7,439 bases of DNA from J134 sp964484045. GTDB lineage: Bacteria; Pseudomonadota; Alphaproteobacteria; Sphingomonadales; Rhodothalassiaceae. The stretch lies in the NCBI GenBank assembly GCA_964484045.1, contig CAZAEP010000132.1:1-7439 (forward strand), given 5' to 3'. Positions 5,145 through 7,439 of this stretch are shown piece by piece (the stretch's first letter is position 1; the number at the start of each line of letters is the position of its first letter). Under the pieces are notes generated by a model that saw only the letters and a program-made list of their open reading frames with translations, did no database searches and was not told the DNA's origin. The position numbers were made by a program, and so were the translations under genes.

Positions 5145-6101
5145 ATGACCGCGCGCGATCGCCGTCCGCTCGACCGCCCGATCATCCTTCCCGAGCATGG
5201 CGGCGACAATCGCGTCCTGCCTTTCGCCATCGAGGGCATGGACGTGCGCGGTCGCGCGGTACGGCTCGGCACCGCCGTCGACTCCATCATCGGCGCCTGC
5301 TCCTGTCCCGCCGCCGTGGCCGGACTGCTGGCCGAAACGCTGGCGCTTGCCGCGCTCCTCGGCAGTCTGCTGAAGGACGCCGGCACGGTCACCGTCCAGG
5401 CCAAGGGGGCGGCCGGCGCGGCGATCGACTTCCTCGTCGCCGACTTCCGCACGCCCGGCGATCTCCGCGGCCATGCGACGCTGCATGCGGGCAGGGGCGA
5501 TACGCCCCTGGCCGAGGGCGCCGGGCTCCGCGCCCTGCTGGGGGCCGAAGGCATGCTGGTCATCACCCTCGATCAGGGCGTTGGCGGCCGGCGCTATCAG
5601 GGTGTGGTGCCGCTCGACGCCCCCGATCTCGCGACCGCGGCGGAGACCTATTTCGTCCGCTCCGAGCAGATTCCGACCGCCCTGCGTCTCGCCGCCGGAC
5701 GCGATGCGGTGAGCGGACACTGGCGCGCCGGCGGCATCATGATCCAGCATCTCGCGCGCGGCGGCGCGTCCGGGCCGGAGGCGGGACGCGAGGGCGAGCA
5801 CGAACACGAGAACTGGCGCCGCGCCCGGCTGCTCATGGAAAGCGTGCGCCGGGGCGAGCTCCTCGACCCGCAGCTCGATCTCGAGACGCTTCTCTTCCGC
5901 CTCTTCCACGAGGATGGCGTGCGCGTCTTCGAGCCGGTCGAAATCGCGCATCGCTGCCGCTGCTCCCGCGACCGGCTCGAAGCGGTGATCGCCCGCTTCA
6001 CCGCGGCCGAACGCGCCGGGATGACGATCGGAGGCGAGATCGTCGCGCGCTGCCGGTTCTGCGGCAGGACCTATCGCTTCGACCCGGCGGAATTCGCCTA
6101 G
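5145..6101 (+). CDS. hslO: Hsp33, redox-regulated molecular chaperone
   Basis: Hsp33 is a cytoplasmic holdase that is inactive when its C-terminal cysteines bind zinc. Oxidative unfolding switches it on, and it then protects proteins from aggregation. The 318-residue product has the N-terminal chaperone domain (about 20-230), with landmarks DFLVADFR (95-102) and SGHWRAGGIMIQHL (190-203). The linker is followed by the zinc centre CxC at C271/C273 and CxxC at C303/C306, the correct pattern and 29-residue spacing. A charged insert rich in His and Glu (EGEHEHEN, about 216-223) is seen, as in many alphaproteobacterial homologues. An additional CxC at C52/C54 lies outside the known redox switch. 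The ATG at 5145 follows the argF stop by 10 bases with no good Shine-Dalgarno, so translation probably relies on coupling to argF. The gene closes the operon; no terminator is visible in the 11 bases before the convergent argE stop. Confidence 0.95.
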   Translation: MTARDRRPLDRPIILPEHGGDNRVLPFAIEGMDVRGRAVRLGTAVDSIIGACSCPAAVAGLLAETLALAALLGSLLKDAGTVTVQAKGAAGAAIDFLVADFRTPGDLRGHATLHAGRGDTPLAEGAGLRALLGAEGMLVITLDQGVGGRRYQGVVPLDAPDLATAAETYFVRSEQIPTALRLAAGRDAVSGHWRAGGIMIQHLARGGASGPEAGREGEHEHENWRRARLLMESVRRGELLDPQLDLETLLFRLFHEDGVRVFEPVEIAHRCRCSRDRLEAVIARFTAAERAGMTIGGEIVARCRFCGRTYRFDPAEFA

Positions 6102-6112
6102 ACGGGCGGGCC

Positions 6113-7282
6113 CTACAGCTCTCCCCGCTCCGCCGCGTCGCACAGGGCGTCGATCAGGCTCTGCGCCCTTTCCAATTGCGCGAAGCTCACATATTCATCC
6201 GGCTTGTGGGCCTGCCGGACCGAGCCCGGGCCGCAGACGATGGCCGGGATTCCCGCCACGTCCTGAAAGAGTCCGGCCTCGGTCGTGAAGGAGACCGCAT
6301 GCGCCCGGTTGGCGCCGAGCACCCGGCGCAGAAAGGCTTCCGCGTCCTCCCCGCCCCGGGTGTCGAGCGCCGGCGCCGTGGCGACGGACTCGAAGGTGAT
6401 CGCCGCCGCCTCGCCCGCACCCTGCTGCAGCACGGGCAGCACCCGCGCCTTCGCGAAGGCCTCGACCTCGGCGAGCAGCGCCTCCGCATCCGTCCCCGGC
6501 AGCGGCCGGTATTCCCACTCGATCTCCGCCGTTTCGGCGATGATGTTGACCGCCGCGCCGCCCCGCATGCGGCCGATATTGATGGTCGTGCAGGGGGGGT
6601 CGAAGCGGTCGTCGCAGGTGCCTTTCAGGCGTGTGGCGAGGGTAGAGAGAAAGCCGATGATCTCGGCCGCGGCGACGAGCGCATTGGCCCCCGCATCGGG
6701 CATGCTCGAATGCGCGGCGCGGCCGGTGATCCGCGTGCGGATGACGCGGATGCCCTTGTGTGCGGTGACGATGCGCATCTCGGTCGGCTCGCCGATGAGC
6801 ACGAAGAGGGGTTTCGTCTCGAGCGTCGCGAGGTGCGCAACCAGGCTGCCGACGCCGGCGCAGCCCACCTCCTCGTCGTAGGAGATGGCGATATGCACCG
6901 GTCGCGCCAGAGGTCGCGCGGCAAGCCGCGGCACGGCGGCGAGGACAAGGCCGAGAAACCCCTTCATGTCGCAGGCGCCGCGGCCATGGAGGCGCCCGTC
7001 CGCCCGCCAGGGCGAGAAGGGATCGTGCGACCAGGCCTGTCCTTCGGTCGGCACCACGTCGCTGTGGCCCGAGAGTACGATGCCCGGGACGTCGGCGGGC
7101 CCGATGGTGGCGAGGAGATTCGCTTTCGTGCCGTCGGCGTTTTCGAACAGTCGGACGGGGATGTCGTGCGCCGCGAGCCGCTCCACGACATAGGCGATGA
7201 GGTCGCGATTGGAGTGCGCGCTGACGGTGGGAAAGCGAATCAGATCCTCTATGGTGTCGAGCGCATGGGGCACGAGCGGCAC
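6113..7282 (-). CDS. argE: Acetylornithine deacetylase ArgE (M20 metallopeptidase family)
   Basis: ArgE removes the acetyl group from N-acetylornithine to give ornithine, linking the ArgD product to the ArgF substrate. The 389-residue protein has the two-metal M20 catalytic domain. Likely ligands are H73 (in SGHSDVVP, with D75 orienting it), D105 (GRGACDMKG), E138, E165 (GEPTE) and H359, with E137 as the general base. The dimerisation domain (about 178-290) interrupts the catalytic domain in the usual way and contains HSSMPDAGANA. The C-terminal GPGSVRQAHKPDEYV (351-365) is characteristic of ArgE rather than DapE. The GTG at 7282-7280 is chosen because AAAGGA lies six bases upstream. An ATG seven bases earlier is out of frame and opens only an antisense-type shadow frame. 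The gene is convergent with hslO. Alphaproteobacteria often also carry ArgJ, which recycles the acetyl group, so how much of the flux uses ArgE cannot be judged here. Confidence 0.93.
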   Translation of the reverse strand: MPLVPHALDTIEDLIRFPTVSAHSNRDLIAYVVERLAAHDIPVRLFENADGTKANLLATIGPADVPGIVLSGHSDVVPTEGQAWSHDPFSPWRADGRLHGRGACDMKGFLGLVLAAVPRLAARPLARPVHIAISYDEEVGCAGVGSLVAHLATLETKPLFVLIGEPTEMRIVTAHKGIRVIRTRITGRAAHSSMPDAGANALVAAAEIIGFLSTLATRLKGTCDDRFDPPCTTINIGRMRGGAAVNIIAETAEIEWEYRPLPGTDAEALLAEVEAFAKARVLPVLQQGAGEAAAITFESVATAPALDTRGGEDAEAFLRRVLGANRAHAVSFTTEAGLFQDVAGIPAIVCGPGSVRQAHKPDEYVSFAQLERAQSLIDALCDAAERGEL

Positions 7283-7308
7283 GGCTCATCCTTTCGCTTG
7301 CGGCCGGC

Positions 7309-7344
7309 GACGGCGGCGGCCTTCTAGGTAGCCCGCCGCCCGTC
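7309..7344 (-). promoter_or_regulatory. GC-rich hairpin in the argE 5' region
   Basis: GGCGGCGG (7312-7319) pairs perfectly with CCGCCGCC (7333-7340) around a 13-base loop. The stem gains three more pairs (GAC 7309-7311 with GTC 7342-7344) if C7341 is bulged. On the minus strand this lies about 27 bases before the argE GTG, so it would be in the leader if transcription begins upstream. A weak minus-strand pair TGGACA (7353-7348) and TACCTA is the only promoter-like candidate I see, and in that case the hairpin would start near the transcription start. Role unknown. Confidence 0.3.
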
Positions 7345-7374
7345 CGCTGTCCAGCGAGGGACGGTGCAAATCCC

Positions 7375-7403
7375 TTGATTTGTGCCGCTCGCGCGCATAT
7401 TTT
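7375..7403 (+). promoter_or_regulatory. tRNA-Gly promoter
   Basis: TTGATT (7375-7380) is followed by 17 bases and TATTTT (7398-7403), with transcription expected near 7410, about eight bases before the mature tRNA end. The AT-rich -10 stands out in GC-rich surroundings, and the spacing and position are what a stable-RNA gene would show. A small palindrome CAAATC-cctt-GATTTG (7367-7382) overlaps the -35. Confidence 0.65.
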
Positions 7404-7417
7404 CCCGCCTCGCGGAT

Positions 7418-7439
7418 GCGGGTGTAGCTCAATGGTAGA
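7418..7439 (+). tRNA. tRNA-Gly, 5' part only (probably UCC anticodon)
   Basis: The last 22 bases show the acceptor strand GCGGGTG, the TA spacer, the D-stem GCTC, a seven-base D-loop AATGGTA with the conserved GG, and the start of the closing D-stem (GA). This combination matches alphaproteobacterial tRNA-Gly, most often the UCC isoacceptor. The anticodon lies past the window, so the isoacceptor is inferred. The promoter just upstream supports a real gene. Confidence 0.75.

Noticed and set aside
3896..5566. Minus-strand open frame of 556 codons opposite argF and hslO
   Set aside because: It spans two real plus-strand genes and their junction, with a biased composition. Stop codons are simply rare in this frame of GC-rich DNA.
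6102..6112. Search for a bidirectional terminator between hslO and argE
   Set aside because: The 11-base gap and its flanks contain GC runs but no stem with adequate loop and T-tract.
6195..7289. Minus-strand frame starting at the ATG seven bases before the argE GTG
   Set aside because: It is a shifted frame of argE. The AAAGG touches this ATG with no spacing, but is ideally spaced for the GTG of argE.
6176..7327. Plus-strand open frame of 383 codons opposite argE
   Set aside because: Antisense of a well-supported ArgE; composition is Arg/Gly/Asp-rich with no family resemblance.

Overview
The window is GC-rich (about two-thirds G+C by eye) bacterial chromosome and reads as an alphaproteobacterium. 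The evidence is a GcrA cell-cycle regulator, the argD-argF-hslO gene order, the Hsp33 sequence type, and a tRNA-Gly start of the alphaproteobacterial kind. The order Hyphomicrobiales (Rhizobiales) is a plausible guess, but the sequence does not settle it. All genes are dense and in native-looking context. I see no insertion sequence, phage gene, CRISPR array or sign of recent transfer.

Layout. Positions 1-1241 (minus strand) hold the start of a SUF iron-sulfur assembly operon: an Rrf2-family regulator (771-1241), then sufB 19 bases downstream, which runs off the left edge after 250 codons. Positions 1379-1789 (minus) encode GcrA. A 152-base divergent region separates gcrA from an ABC-2 type permease on the plus strand (1942-2787). 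This permease has no ATPase partner in view. Positions 2946-6101 (plus) form a tight argD-argF-hslO operon with a 1-base overlap and a 10-base gap. argE (6113-7282, minus) faces it convergently across 11 bases. At the right edge a tRNA-Gly gene begins on the plus strand behind a good promoter.

How the genes fit. ArgD, ArgE and ArgF catalyse three successive steps: N-acetylglutamate semialdehyde to N-acetylornithine, to ornithine, to citrulline. They occur here as two facing transcription units. Hsp33, a redox-activated chaperone, is carried at the end of the argDF operon. The SUF regulator carries three cysteines suited to an Fe-S cluster and probably controls its own operon; repeated GGTCC/GGACC half-sites lie just upstream of it.

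The most interesting stretch is the 158-base leader before argD. A near-consensus promoter is overlapped by a 10-bp inverted repeat. Downstream is a possible 26-codon leader ORF with eight arginine codons, a 9-bp GC hairpin lying over the first Arg codons, and a perfect in-frame 18-bp tandem duplication. The leader ORF stop overlaps the argD GTG start (GTGA). Together these suggest arginine-responsive translational or attenuation control of arginine biosynthesis. This is an inference that needs comparative and expression data, because CGN arginine codons are common by chance in DNA this GC-rich.
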